Source: an uncultured Vampirovibrio sp. (GTDB lineage: Bacteria > Cyanobacteriota > Vampirovibrionia > Gastranaerophilales > Gastranaerophilaceae). From it: a DNA stretch of 64,000 nt. The notes under the pieces were generated by a model. That model searched no databases, was not told where the DNA came from, and saw only the letters and a list, made by a program, of their open reading frames with translations. The stretch spans positions 1-64,000 of the forward strand of contig CAJTXZ010000015.1 in the NCBI GenBank assembly GCA_910583725.1, read 5' to 3'. This document shows, one piece after another, positions 27,086 to 35,190 of the stretch (position 1 is the first letter of the stretch; each line of letters opens with the position of its first letter). The translations under genes were made by a program, and so were the position numbers.

Positions 27086-27946
27086 TTATTCTTCCAAAAA
27101 ACTGTTTGTTGCAAGGTTTATATATTCAATCAGCTTTGAAAAATAATCCAAATCGCATTCGCCGCTTGCAATGATATCGCAGTCTTTTCTTGCAGGCTGA
27201 ATATACTTTTCACCAGACCTTAACACATATTCCCAGTGCTTATGAGCATTTTCTTTATCTTGATTGCGGCTTTTAGCACGGTTTATAAACCGTTTTTTTC
27301 TTATTTTATTATCAATTTCTACATAAATTTTAATGTCAAAAAGACTTTTAACGGGCTCAAACATAGTGGCCATGCCTTCAATTACAATTACCTTGTTACT
27401 TTTAACAGGGAGTGCTGATGGAATACTTACTCCTGTGCCGTTTACGAGGTATTTGGGTGCTAAAATATCGCACCCTTGCTTTAAATCAAGGAGGTTTTTT
27501 GCCATCAAATCAAGCTGGAAATTTTCAGGCGCATCAACGTCATAGCCAGCATCCCTGAGCTTGTCAAAATCGCCGTATTCTTTAATTAAATGGGAAATAT
27601 CCCTAAAATAATTATCTGCATTTAAAATAGTAACCGGCAGATTTAGCCTTTCTGTGTTTCTTGAAATTTCATTGCAAATGGTTGACTTGCCTGAGGCTGA
27701 TTCTCCTGTTATTCCGATTAAAATTCTTTCCTTGGGTTTGCTTATTAATCTTTCTAAAAATTCTTCAAGGAAATTATCTTTAACACCTGTGAACAAATTT
27801 TGCCCGGTTTTTTTATCCCAGTTTATTATCTGTTTAAACTTTGTCTTCAAATAAAACGCCAAAAATTCTCTGCCCATGCGGGTTTCAAAATTAGGTTTTT
27901 GAATTTTGTCTTTAGCGCAATTTATATCTTTAAGTAAACTATTCAT
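27086..27946 (-). CDS. Uridine-kinase/phosphoribulokinase-family protein
   Basis: A 70-residue N-terminal extension precedes a P-loop domain: IGITGESASGKSTICNEI, then LNADNYFRD (the substrate Asp), IVIEGMATM and IYVEIDNKIRKKRFINR with the lid arginines. This matches the uridine kinase/PRK superfamily. The extension and the divergent middle part make the substrate uncertain. On the minus strand TATTAT lies 9 nt before the ATG, another probable leaderless start. rnpA ends 18 nt upstream. Confidence 0.75.
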   Translation of the reverse strand: MNSLLKDINCAKDKIQKPNFETRMGREFLAFYLKTKFKQIINWDKKTGQNLFTGVKDNFLEEFLERLISKPKERILIGITGESASGKSTICNEISRNTERLNLPVTILNADNYFRDISHLIKEYGDFDKLRDAGYDVDAPENFQLDLMAKNLLDLKQGCDILAPKYLVNGTGVSIPSALPVKSNKVIVIEGMATMFEPVKSLFDIKIYVEIDNKIRKKRFINRAKSRNQDKENAHKHWEYVLRSGEKYIQPARKDCDIIASGECDLDYFSKLIEYINLATNSFLEE

Positions 27947-27964
27947 TATAGATGTATAATACCC

Positions 27965-28333
27965 CTAAATAAATTTATTTGCTAATTTATTTATAAGTTT
28001 TGTAACACTTTTTTTGGTTTTTTCAAAATCCAAATTCAAACTTTCATCTTTTGCTACATAAATTAAGCTTTGAAATAATTTGCAAGACTCAATTTCCTTG
28101 TTTTTAAACGAAAGTCTGACAGCTTCTCTTGCAAGTCTTTTGATTCTGTTTCTTTTGACAGCCCTTTTATGGATTTTTTTGCTTACCACAAAGCCTATCT
28201 TGGTTTCAAATTCAGGGTTTTCTTTGTTTCTGCCTGCATATAATACAAAAAACTCATCTGAGACAACTCTTTTTTGTGAATAAGTTGCCTTGAATGATGA
28301 GTTTGATTTAAGTCTGTTTTGCTTTTTAAGCAC
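27965..28333 (-). CDS. rnpA: Ribonuclease P protein component
   Basis: RnpA assists the catalytic RNA that trims tRNA 5' leaders. The RNR motif is clear as KRAVKRNRIKRLAREAVR, with FVVSKKIHK before it, and 122 residues is typical. The start codon is a GTG at 28333 that lies inside the last codons of rpmH, an 8-bp overlap. The rpmH-rnpA order is near universal. The RNA subunit gene was not found in this window. Confidence 0.93.
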   Translation of the reverse strand: MLKKQNRLKSNSSFKATYSQKRVVSDEFFVLYAGRNKENPEFETKIGFVVSKKIHKRAVKRNRIKRLAREAVRLSFKNKEIESCKLFQSLIYVAKDESLNLDFEKTKKSVTKLINKLANKFI

Positions 28334-28478
28334 GTTTCTTTGCAGAAATTGCCAAGCTGTGACGACCTTTTGCGCGCCTTCTGTTCAGGGTTTTTTGCCC
28401 TTGGGCTGTGGCCATTCTTGCCCTAAAGCCGCTTACTTTCTGTCTTTTTCTTTTTGTGCCTTCAAGTGTACGACGCAT
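28326..28478 (-). CDS. rpmH: 50S ribosomal protein L34
   Basis: This 50-residue basic protein reads MRRTLEGTKRKRQKVSGFRA at its start and continues RMATAQGQKTLNRRRAKGR, the L34 signature. An AAGGAGA site precedes the ATG. It binds 23S rRNA in the large subunit. L34 normally starts MKRTxQPS/N; RRTLEGTKRKR is the form seen in cyanobacteria and relatives. It is divergent from proC with about 95 bp between them. No dnaA or DnaA boxes are seen nearby, although this pair often lies at the origin. Confidence 0.95.
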   Translation of the reverse strand: MRRTLEGTKRKRQKVSGFRARMATAQGQKTLNRRRAKGRHSLAISAKKRA

Positions 28479-28573
28479 TATTTTCTCCTTGACATTTTTC
28501 TATTATCGGTATGAAATATAATAGTTTAGACATACTAAAGTGTCAAGTTTGGCATACGGGAGAAATGAATAAA

Positions 28574-29383
28574 ATGGATATGACGGAACAAAAAATCGGT
28601 TTTATAGGTCTAGGAAGAATGGCCACAGCTATAATTAACGGCATTATTAAAAGCGGTTTTATGAAAAAAGAAAACATTATAGGTTTTGATGTAAATAAAG
28701 ATACAATGAAATGTGCTTCAAAAAACTTAACAATTGAAACTGCTTCTAATATTGAAGAATTAATGGCAAAAACCTCTATTGTTTTGCTAGCTACAAAACC
28801 ATTTGTAATCAAAGAAGTGCTTGATGAAATAAAAGACAAGGTGAGAAATCATCTCTTGATTTCAATTCTTGCCGGTGTTTCTCTTAAGGTTTATGAAGAG
28901 GCTCTGCCAAATACAAGAGTGGTAAGAGTCATGCCAAATACTCCGGCGCTTATTTCAGAAGGCATGAGCGCAGTATGTAAGGGTCAATTTGCCCATGACT
29001 ATGATGCGGAGTTTGTATATAATTTGTTCTCAAACCTTGGAAAAGCCATATATATTGAGGAAAAAGATATCGATATAGTGACCGCAATATCAGGCTCAGG
29101 CCCAGCATTTTATTATTACATTATTGAAAAAATCGCAAAAGCTGGAGAAACGCTCGGTCTTGATTATTTGACAGCCCTGAGACTTTCAGCCCAGACTGCA
29201 CTGGGTTCAGCAAAAATGCTTTTTGAAACACCGGATACCCCGGATGAACTTATTCGTGCCGTAACAACACCCGGTGGCTGTACAGAGGTTGGAAATAATG
29301 TTTTAAATAATTCCAATATTGATGAAATTCTTTTTAAGACAATAAAAAGAACTATGGAAAAAGCAAAAAAATTAGGTGATTAA
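28574..29383 (+). CDS. proC: Pyrroline-5-carboxylate reductase
   Basis: ProC reduces pyrroline-5-carboxylate to proline with NAD(P)H. The Rossmann start IGFIGLGRMATAIINGI, VVRVMPNTPALISEGMSA and the C-terminal ISGSGPAFYYYIIE with VTTPGGCTEVG are diagnostic. The ATG at 28574 gives 269 residues, the usual size, and lies 11 nt after GGGAG. The ATGs at 28565 and 28580 are alternatives. It is divergent from rpmH. Confidence 0.93.
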   Translation: MDMTEQKIGFIGLGRMATAIINGIIKSGFMKKENIIGFDVNKDTMKCASKNLTIETASNIEELMAKTSIVLLATKPFVIKEVLDEIKDKVRNHLLISILAGVSLKVYEEALPNTRVVRVMPNTPALISEGMSAVCKGQFAHDYDAEFVYNLFSNLGKAIYIEEKDIDIVTAISGSGPAFYYYIIEKIAKAGETLGLDYLTALRLSAQTALGSAKMLFETPDTPDELIRAVTTPGGCTEVGNNVLNNSNIDEILFKTIKRTMEKAKKLGD

Positions 29384-29397
29384 ACACCCCTAAGGTA

Positions 29398-29421
29398 AAA
29401 ACGCCCTTGACGGGCTGTTTT
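29398..29421 (+). terminator. proC terminator
   Basis: GCCC at 29403-29406 pairs with GGGC at 29412-29415, extended by AAAAC/GTTTT across a bulged T. It starts 15 bases after the proC stop codon. Confidence 0.55.
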
Positions 29422-29496
29422 GTATCACTTGAAACCATTACAGCTTGTTGGTAACTTTTTACTATAATCTTTTGTTTAATTTTTTAAAAAAAGTTC

Positions 29497-29524
29497 TTGA
29501 AAAAAAATTTAAGATTGATATAAT
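29497..29524 (+). promoter_or_regulatory. Sigma-70-type promoter of the sRNA
   Basis: TTGAAA at 29497-29502 and a perfect TATAAT at 29519-29524 are separated by 16 bases. A start about seven bases later falls at 29531-29532, exactly where the first RNA stem begins. Confidence 0.7.
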
Positions 29525-29531
29525 ATTTATT

Positions 29532-29680
29532 GAAGGTACCGGTTACCACCGCCAATGCCTAACCGGTATTTTCAAGACGGGGCGCAAGCTTTGGCACCTC
29601 CACCACCCCGCCAGAGTTTGCATCAGACCTCGTCAAATGTAAAGGCGTTCCTCCACCCGGGACGCCTTTACGCTATATTT
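29532..29680 (+). ncRNA. Three-hairpin small RNA with C-rich loops
   Basis: Hairpin 1 pairs 29532-29545 with 29560-29573 (14 bp, two G-U). Hairpin 2 pairs 29576-29582 with 29628-29634, and inside it 29584-29594 with 29611-29621 (11 bp, two G-U). Hairpin 3 pairs 29639-29648 with 29662-29671 (10 perfect bp) and precedes a U-rich stretch, so it can act as terminator. The loops are CCACCGCCAATGCC, CACCTCCACCACCCCG and TCCTCCACCCGGG; CCTCCACC is shared by the last two. CCUCC is complementary to the GGAGG of ribosome-binding sites. No protein ORF with support overlaps it. This is not SRP RNA, 6S, tmRNA or RNase P by their known core sequences. Confidence 0.7.
29639..29680 (+). terminator. Terminator hairpin of the sRNA
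   Basis: GTAAAGGCGT and ACGCCTTTAC form a perfect 10-bp stem with a 13-nt loop, followed by GCTATATTTATTT. Confidence 0.6.
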
Positions 29681-29937
29681 ATTTCAAATTTATAAAATTG
29701 TATTTTAAGAAGCTTTTAAAGCAAAAACCTAAAGAAAAAACAACAGGCCCCATTTTTAATTTTGTGTCTGGAATGAAAATAAAATAGAAAATATTTAATA
29801 GCTGTATTTAAAATTCACTTGCTCTATTTTTGCAAATTTTTCAATCTTGTAAAATAAAATCCGCCAAGAAGAATATAGAATTTTAAAATTGTAAAACCGA
29901 CCATCTTGATTAACAGCGCATGTAGCTTATTTTATAA

Positions 29938-30945
29938 CTATCTTTTTGACCTTGAAAGTGCAAAGTCTACCTTATCAAGTTTTTTCCTTCTTGAAGAATC
30001 TAGGAGTATTGCTTCAGCATCTTCTAACACCTTTGTAATAATATAGCCGTTTTCCCCATCAGACCTTGGTGCTTTACCTGTTTTAACAGAATTTATAAAA
30101 TGCTGGCACTCAAGTTTTAATGGCTCTATTTCAAGGTAATCAAAAATTTCAATACTTTTTTGCGCAGGTGTTTTATTATCAAAAACCTGTAGTTTATTTT
30201 CCATTAAAGTATCATCTAGAATTGCAGTAGCTTTTTCACCATGTACAAGCAGGCTTACCCTCTTTTGCGGATGAATCCAGCTGTCTGAAACATGAGCTAT
30301 AATTTCACCCTCAAATTCAATTGTTAAGTGTGTAATATCATAAATATTAGCATCCTCACTGCAGCAGCCTGTTGCGCTTAAAACCTTAACCGGATTTTTG
30401 CCTAAAACATGTGCAATCATTGAAACATCATGCGGTGCTAAATCCCACATTACACTTCTGTCATTCTTAAAATAATTAATATTCAGCCTGTCGCTTTGAA
30501 CATATTTTATTTTGCCTAAAACCCCCTCTGCTATAAGCATTTGGAGTCTGTTTACAGCAGGATGGTATAATAAAAGATGCCCTACCATTAAAATTAAATT
30601 TTTAGAATCCGCAATCTTTTTTAATTCATAAGCCTCGTTTGCTACAGTTGAAATGGGTTTTTCAACATAAACATGCTTTCCTTTTTCTAAAACTTTTTTA
30701 ACAATTCCAAAATGTGTATGGCTAGGTGTTACAACGCATATGGCTTCAATATCTTTGTTGTTTAATAAATCTTCAAAATTATTTGTAACGTTCACATTCG
30801 GGTAATTTTTTTGAATCATCTCGATATTGTCCTTATCAATATCGCAGACGGTATTTAATGCATTAAGATTGTAAAAATTTCTTACAATGTTTCTTCCCCA
30901 TATGCCGCAGCCAATTACACCTATATTTCTTTTTTCTTTTTCCAT
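29938..30945 (-). CDS. Gfo/Idh/MocA-family NAD(P)-dependent oxidoreductase
   Basis: The Rossmann fold opens with IGVIGCGIWGRNIVRNF, and the family EKP motif appears as HVYVEKPISTVANEA. A C-terminal alpha/beta domain contains WDLAPHDVSMIAHVLG. Members oxidise sugars or sugar nucleotides, inositols or bile pigments. The nearby glycosyltransferase genes make a sugar-nucleotide substrate plausible, but this is inference. The 335-residue length is normal. It is divergent from the wecG-like operon, with AT-rich DNA between. Confidence 0.85.
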   Translation of the reverse strand: MEKEKRNIGVIGCGIWGRNIVRNFYNLNALNTVCDIDKDNIEMIQKNYPNVNVTNNFEDLLNNKDIEAICVVTPSHTHFGIVKKVLEKGKHVYVEKPISTVANEAYELKKIADSKNLILMVGHLLLYHPAVNRLQMLIAEGVLGKIKYVQSDRLNINYFKNDRSVMWDLAPHDVSMIAHVLGKNPVKVLSATGCCSEDANIYDITHLTIEFEGEIIAHVSDSWIHPQKRVSLLVHGEKATAILDDTLMENKLQVFDNKTPAQKSIEIFDYLEIEPLKLECQHFINSVKTGKAPRSDGENGYIITKVLEDAEAILLDSSRRKKLDKVDFALSRSKR

Positions 30946-31053
30946 AATAATTTTGCCTTGAATTTATTTAATAATCAGACTTTTCCGTGATTTTTCTTTC
31001 TCTAATTGTATAAAATAATCATTTAAAGTCAATGTTTAAAAGTTTTGTGATAT

Positions 31054-31059
31054 TATAAT
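31054..31059 (+). promoter_or_regulatory. TATAAT box directly before a start codon
   Basis: TATAAT is followed by four bases and then ATGATG. The second ATG, at 31067, is placed where transcription would start, so the mRNA is probably leaderless and the protein may begin there. Confidence 0.45.
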
Positions 31060-31063
31060 AATT

Positions 31064-31798
31064 ATGATGGAAATTGCTAGTATTCAAGGTTTTAAAATAA
31101 ATCTCTTAAAATATACCGAAGCGCTGAATTTTGTTAAAACTTCGCTTGACAACGGTGAAAATATTCAAATTGTTACAATTAACCCCGAAATGATAGAAAC
31201 AGCAAAGAGAAATCCTGATTTTGCCGATGTTTTAAAATTCTCTGAGCTTGTTATTCCGGATAGTTTTGGAATTAAACTGGCCCTTGCTTTTAAGGGAATT
31301 AAACAGGAACAGATACGAGGTGTTGACTTTGCAGCAAGCCTGATAGAACTTGCAGATAAATATGGTTACAAGCTTGCTCTTATTGGGGCAAAACCTGAAG
31401 TTAACAATAAATTAACAGAGATTCTAAAAGAAAAATATCCTGCCTTAAACATTGTTTTTAGTCATGACGGCTATTTTTCTGATGATACTCAAATGATTGA
31501 AGAAATTAAAAATTCTGGTGCTAACCTTGTTTTGACTGCACTTGGTGCCCCAAAACAGGAATTTTTTAATGCAAAATTAAAAAGCACATTGCAGGGTGTG
31601 GCTTCCATTGGTCTTGGCGGAACATTTGATGTAATGGCAGGCTGTGTTGCAGAAGCTCCTGAAATATATAGAAAACTGGGGCTTGAATGGCTGTATAGAA
31701 CAGTTAAACAACCTGAAAGATTTAAAAGAATATTTCCAACTTTGCCATTATTCCTTTTTCACAGTATAATGGAAGCATTAAAGAAGAGTAAAGAGTGA
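31064..31798 (+). CDS. WecG/TagA/CpsF-family glycosyltransferase
   Basis: The GT26 family pattern is clear: IVTINPEMIETAKRNPDF, ELVIPDSFGIKLA, the IRGVDFAASLIELA block and a later LVLTALGAPKQEFF with GLGGTFDVMAG. Such enzymes add N-acetylmannosamine(uronate) or similar to an undecaprenyl-linked sugar at the membrane surface. It heads a tight operon with the split transketolase, ftsEX and an HDOD gene. The start may be 31064 or 31067. The acceptor polymer is unknown. Confidence 0.88.
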   Translation: MMEIASIQGFKINLLKYTEALNFVKTSLDNGENIQIVTINPEMIETAKRNPDFADVLKFSELVIPDSFGIKLALAFKGIKQEQIRGVDFAASLIELADKYGYKLALIGAKPEVNNKLTEILKEKYPALNIVFSHDGYFSDDTQMIEEIKNSGANLVLTALGAPKQEFFNAKLKSTLQGVASIGLGGTFDVMAGCVAEAPEIYRKLGLEWLYRTVKQPERFKRIFPTLPLFLFHSIMEALKKSKE

Positions 31799-31804
31799 TT
31801 GCAG

Positions 31805-32641
31805 ATGATAGAAAAAACGGCAAACAATGATTCGCTTAATAATTTTATAAAACAGGTGCGAATTGACATTCTTAATATGATTTGTTCGGCAAAATCCGGC
31901 CATCCTGGCGGCTCCTTGTCCTGTGTTGAAATTTTAGCTGTTTTATACAAAAAAATATTAAATATCCCGCCCGAATGGAAAAAGTCTCCTGATTTTAATA
32001 AAAGAGACAGATTTATATTATCAAAAGGCCATGCAAGCGCTGCTCTTTACAGTGTTTTAGCAAGATGCGGCTTCTTTAATCCTGATGAATTATCCACCTT
32101 TAGAAAACTGGGCACAAGGCTTCAAGGTCACCCGTCTGTAAGATATGGTCTTGAAGGCATTGAAGCCTCCACAGGCTCCCTGGGGCAAGGGCTTTCAATG
32201 TCGGTTGGTCTTGCATTAGGCCTAAAACTTGATAAAAATCCTGCTAAAGTTTTTACCCTCCTTGGAGATGGCGAAATGCAGGAGGGAAGTGTTTGGGAGG
32301 CTCTTATGAATGCTTCTCATAAAAAGCTTGATAACCTTATCATTATAATTGACAGAAACAAACTTCAAATTGACGGCTCCTGCGATGATGTAAAGTGTCT
32401 TGAGCCGCTTGATAAAAAGCTTGAAGCTTTTGGCTTCATTGTAAAAACAGTTGACGGGCACTCTGTTAAAGAGCTCATCGAGGCACTCTTGACGGCAAAA
32501 GCTTCAAATAAGCTCTATGCAATAATTGCCAACACAATAAAAGGTAAAGGCGTTTCATTTATGGAAAATAATGCCGGCTGGCATGGCAAAGTGCCAAAAG
32601 AAAACGAGGCAAAAGCTGCAATGGAGGAATTAAATGCTTAA
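31805..32641 (+). CDS. Transketolase, N-terminal (ThDP-binding) subunit
   Basis: The 278-residue subunit carries the thiamine-diphosphate site: SGHPGGSLSCVEILAVLY, the SKGHASAALY segment and GDGEMQEGSVWEALMNA followed by IDRNKLQIDG. In many anaerobes transketolase is split into two genes like these. Together the two subunits move two-carbon units in the pentose-phosphate pathway. The ATG at 31805 starts seven bases after the preceding stop codon. Its 3' end overlaps the next gene by 8 bp. Confidence 0.9.
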   Translation: MIEKTANNDSLNNFIKQVRIDILNMICSAKSGHPGGSLSCVEILAVLYKKILNIPPEWKKSPDFNKRDRFILSKGHASAALYSVLARCGFFNPDELSTFRKLGTRLQGHPSVRYGLEGIEASTGSLGQGLSMSVGLALGLKLDKNPAKVFTLLGDGEMQEGSVWEALMNASHKKLDNLIIIIDRNKLQIDGSCDDVKCLEPLDKKLEAFGFIVKTVDGHSVKELIEALLTAKASNKLYAIIANTIKGKGVSFMENNAGWHGKVPKENEAKAAMEELNA

Positions 32642-33602
32642 TACTTCAATCTTAAAAAATGTTGATGAAATAAAATCTCCACGTGCTGCTTATGGTGAAA
32701 CTCTTGTAGAGCTTGGCAAAAAGGATAATAACATTGTTGTTTTGGATGCTGATTTAAGCTGTTCAACCCAAACCTGTATGTTTCATAAAGCTTTTCCTGA
32801 CCGCTTTTTTAATGTCGGAATAGCTGAACAGGATTTGATGACAACAGCTGCGGGTCTTGCAATAGCAGGAAAAACACCGTTTGTTAGCACCTTTGCTATG
32901 TTTGCAACAGCAAGGTGTCTTGATCAGATTAGAAATTCAATCTGTTATCAAAAATTAAATGTAAAAATTGTTGCAACCCATGGTGGAATAACTGTTGGTG
33001 AGGACGGTGCATCTCATCAGGCTCTTGAAGATGTTTCATTTATGCGCTCCCTTCCTGATATGACAGTTATTGTGCCGGCTGATTATAATGAAGTAAAAGA
33101 GGCGGTAAGGTTTGCTATAACTGTGGATGGCCCTGTATATATCCGTGTGCCGAGGACTAATCTTAAGACAATTTTTGATGAAAATGCCTATAAAATCACT
33201 CCAAATAAGGCTGTTAAAATTTTAGATGGAGCCGATGTAACAATTGTAACAAATGGCGAAACCTTGATAGAGTCATTAGGTGCAGCAAAAATGCTTCAAA
33301 ACGACGGTATTAAGGCAGAGCTATTGCATATTCCTGTCCTAAAACCATTTCTTGCGGTTGGTGATTTGATTGAAAGTGTTAAGAAAACAAAAAAAGTTGT
33401 GACGATTGAAAATCACAGCATTATTGGCGGTGTTGGTTCGCTTGTATGTGAAACCCTCTGTGAAAATTATCCTGCGCCTGTTCTTAGAATCGGCACAAAC
33501 GATGAATTTGGCCAAAGCGGCGAGCAGAGAATTCTTATGGAACATTATGGCCTCACAAAAGAAAAATTATACACAAAGATTAAGAAATTTTTGGAAAAAT
33601 AA
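32634..33602 (+). CDS. Transketolase, C-terminal subunit
   Basis: It holds the pyrimidine-binding and C-terminal domains: SPRAAYGETLVELG, DADLSCSTQT, FNVGIAEQDLMTTAAGLA with the conserved catalytic Glu, and THGGITVGEDGASHQALED. The C-terminal domain ends at FGQSGEQRILMEHYGL. Size (322 residues) and order match split transketolases. It is translationally coupled on both sides: 8-bp overlap with the N-terminal subunit and 1-bp overlap (TAATG) with ftsE. Confidence 0.9.
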   Translation: MLNTSILKNVDEIKSPRAAYGETLVELGKKDNNIVVLDADLSCSTQTCMFHKAFPDRFFNVGIAEQDLMTTAAGLAIAGKTPFVSTFAMFATARCLDQIRNSICYQKLNVKIVATHGGITVGEDGASHQALEDVSFMRSLPDMTVIVPADYNEVKEAVRFAITVDGPVYIRVPRTNLKTIFDENAYKITPNKAVKILDGADVTIVTNGETLIESLGAAKMLQNDGIKAELLHIPVLKPFLAVGDLIESVKKTKKVVTIENHSIIGGVGSLVCETLCENYPAPVLRIGTNDEFGQSGEQRILMEHYGLTKEKLYTKIKKFLEK

Positions 33603-34276
33603 TGATAGTATTAAAAGATATAATTAAACAATATAAAAATAAATTTGCCCTCTATAATGTAAATCTTCATATTAGCCCTGGTGAATTCGTATTCCTTGTG
33701 GGTTCATCTGGTGCTGGCAAATCCACCCTTATGAAAATGCTTTATATGGAGGAAAAACCTACAAGAGGACAGGTTTTGGTTGGCGGTATAAATATTGCAA
33801 ACCTCCATCCAAATAAAATTCCAAACCTGAGACGCTGTATGGGTATTGTATTTCAGGACTATAAACTTTTGCAAAGTCATACAGTGTATGACAATATCGC
33901 ATATGTTATAAGAACAATGGGTATTTCATCAAAAGAAATTGAGGCAAGGGTTTTTGGCGCCCTTAAGGTTGTGGGACTTGAAGATAAAGCAAGGTCAAAA
34001 CCGACCGAGCTTTCAGGCGGTGAACAGCAAAGAGTTTCCATTGCCCGTGCTATTGTAAACGGCCCGCCGCTTTTAATAGCCGATGAGCCCACAGGAAACC
34101 TGGACCCTAAAAACTCAATGGAGGTTATGCAGATATTGGAGCAGGTTAACCAAAGAGGTATTACCATCTTGGTTTCAACCCATGATCATGCTATTGTTAA
34201 TCATTTTAGAAAACGCGTTATAACCCTTGAACAGGGGCAAATAATAAAAGACGTGCAGGCAGGTACTTATGACTAA
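33602..34276 (+). CDS. ftsE: Cell-division ATP-binding protein FtsE
   Basis: This 224-residue ABC ATPase has Walker A GSSGAGKSTLMK, the Q-loop FQDYKLL, signature LSGGEQQRVSIARA and Walker B LLIADEPTGNLDP. The FVFLVGSSGAGKST and DYKLLQSHTVYDNIAY details are those of FtsE. With FtsX it drives activation of periplasmic peptidoglycan hydrolases at the septum. The start overlaps the transketolase stop, and it overlaps ftsX by 8 bp. Confidence 0.93.
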   Translation: MIVLKDIIKQYKNKFALYNVNLHISPGEFVFLVGSSGAGKSTLMKMLYMEEKPTRGQVLVGGINIANLHPNKIPNLRRCMGIVFQDYKLLQSHTVYDNIAYVIRTMGISSKEIEARVFGALKVVGLEDKARSKPTELSGGEQQRVSIARAIVNGPPLLIADEPTGNLDPKNSMEVMQILEQVNQRGITILVSTHDHAIVNHFRKRVITLEQGQIIKDVQAGTYD

Positions 34277-35186
34277 CGGCTCTACAAGAAACAGACTAAA
34301 ACAAAAGGTAAAATCACATATTCCCAAAGATTGGCTTACCGAAATCAGAATTGCCTACAGAATTCTTATGGAAACCTTTAAGGGCATTGGTCAAAGCGGT
34401 TTTTTGATTAATATTGCAATTATTACAACAATGGCGGCAATCCTTACTATTTTTGGAGCAATATTCAGAACCACCCTGTCGTTGTCAAGCTTTGTGGATG
34501 AACTTGGCAGCTCTCTTCAAATCAGTGTTTATCTTGAACCGCAAGCCGATGTTAATTCGACGATGAACCAAATAAAAAAGTTTGACCATGTTAAGAATGT
34601 AACATATATTTCAAAAGAAAAATCTTGGAAAGATTTAAAGCGTGAAATCGATATGCCGGATGTCGAAAATCCTCTGCCGGATACTGTTCGGGTCAAGGTT
34701 GACACATTAAAAAATATTGATGGCGTTATGGCCGATATTAAAAAGCTTCCTGATATTCAGGATACAGGCCTTGCAAAGGACTGGGTGCAGAAGGTTGAAA
34801 TGCTGAATAAAGCAAGTCATACTGTCACTTTAGTTGTAATGATTATAACGTCGCTTCTGACCATAACGGTAATAAATAACACCATTCAGCTTGTAATTCA
34901 ATCAAGAAAAGAGGAAATTGAAATCATGCGTCTTATGGGTGTAAGCAACTGGTATATTAAATGCCCGTTGGTTTTGCAAGGTGCAATATACGGCTTTTTA
35001 GGCGCCTTGCTTGCGGTAATTCCAATTAATATTGCCCAAAAATATTTGCAGATGATGCATGAACATTTTTCAATACCTGTATTCTCTTTTGCTCAGGGGC
35101 TTGTAGTTTTATCAGTCATATTGATTGGCGTAATTTTTGCTGCAGGCGGCAGCTTAATGAGTATTAAAAAACATTTGCAGGTATAA
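34269..35186 (+). CDS. ftsX: Cell-division membrane protein FtsX
   Basis: The 305-residue protein has four predicted membrane helices: about residues 40-62, then after a periplasmic loop of ~120 residues the helices near 180-200, 232-255 and 272-295. The loop begins FVDELGSSLQISVYLEP, the FtsX pattern. The motif EIEIMRLMGVSNWYIKCPLVLQG is the conserved FtsX/permease block. It forms the complex with FtsE, whose gene it overlaps, and precedes the HDOD gene by four bases. Confidence 0.92.
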   Translation: MTNGSTRNRLKQKVKSHIPKDWLTEIRIAYRILMETFKGIGQSGFLINIAIITTMAAILTIFGAIFRTTLSLSSFVDELGSSLQISVYLEPQADVNSTMNQIKKFDHVKNVTYISKEKSWKDLKREIDMPDVENPLPDTVRVKVDTLKNIDGVMADIKKLPDIQDTGLAKDWVQKVEMLNKASHTVTLVVMIITSLLTITVINNTIQLVIQSRKEEIEIMRLMGVSNWYIKCPLVLQGAIYGFLGALLAVIPINIAQKYLQMMHEHFSIPVFSFAQGLVVLSVILIGVIFAAGGSLMSIKKHLQV

Positions 35187-35190
35187 AAAT

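Noticed and set aside
28326..28573. Replication origin next to rpmH
   Set aside because: rpmH often neighbours oriC/dnaA, but no dnaA gene or cluster of DnaA boxes is visible.
29445..29642. 65-codon ORF covering the sRNA
   Set aside because: Its start has no ribosome-binding site and it runs through three strong RNA hairpins. The structured RNA with its own promoter explains the sequence better.
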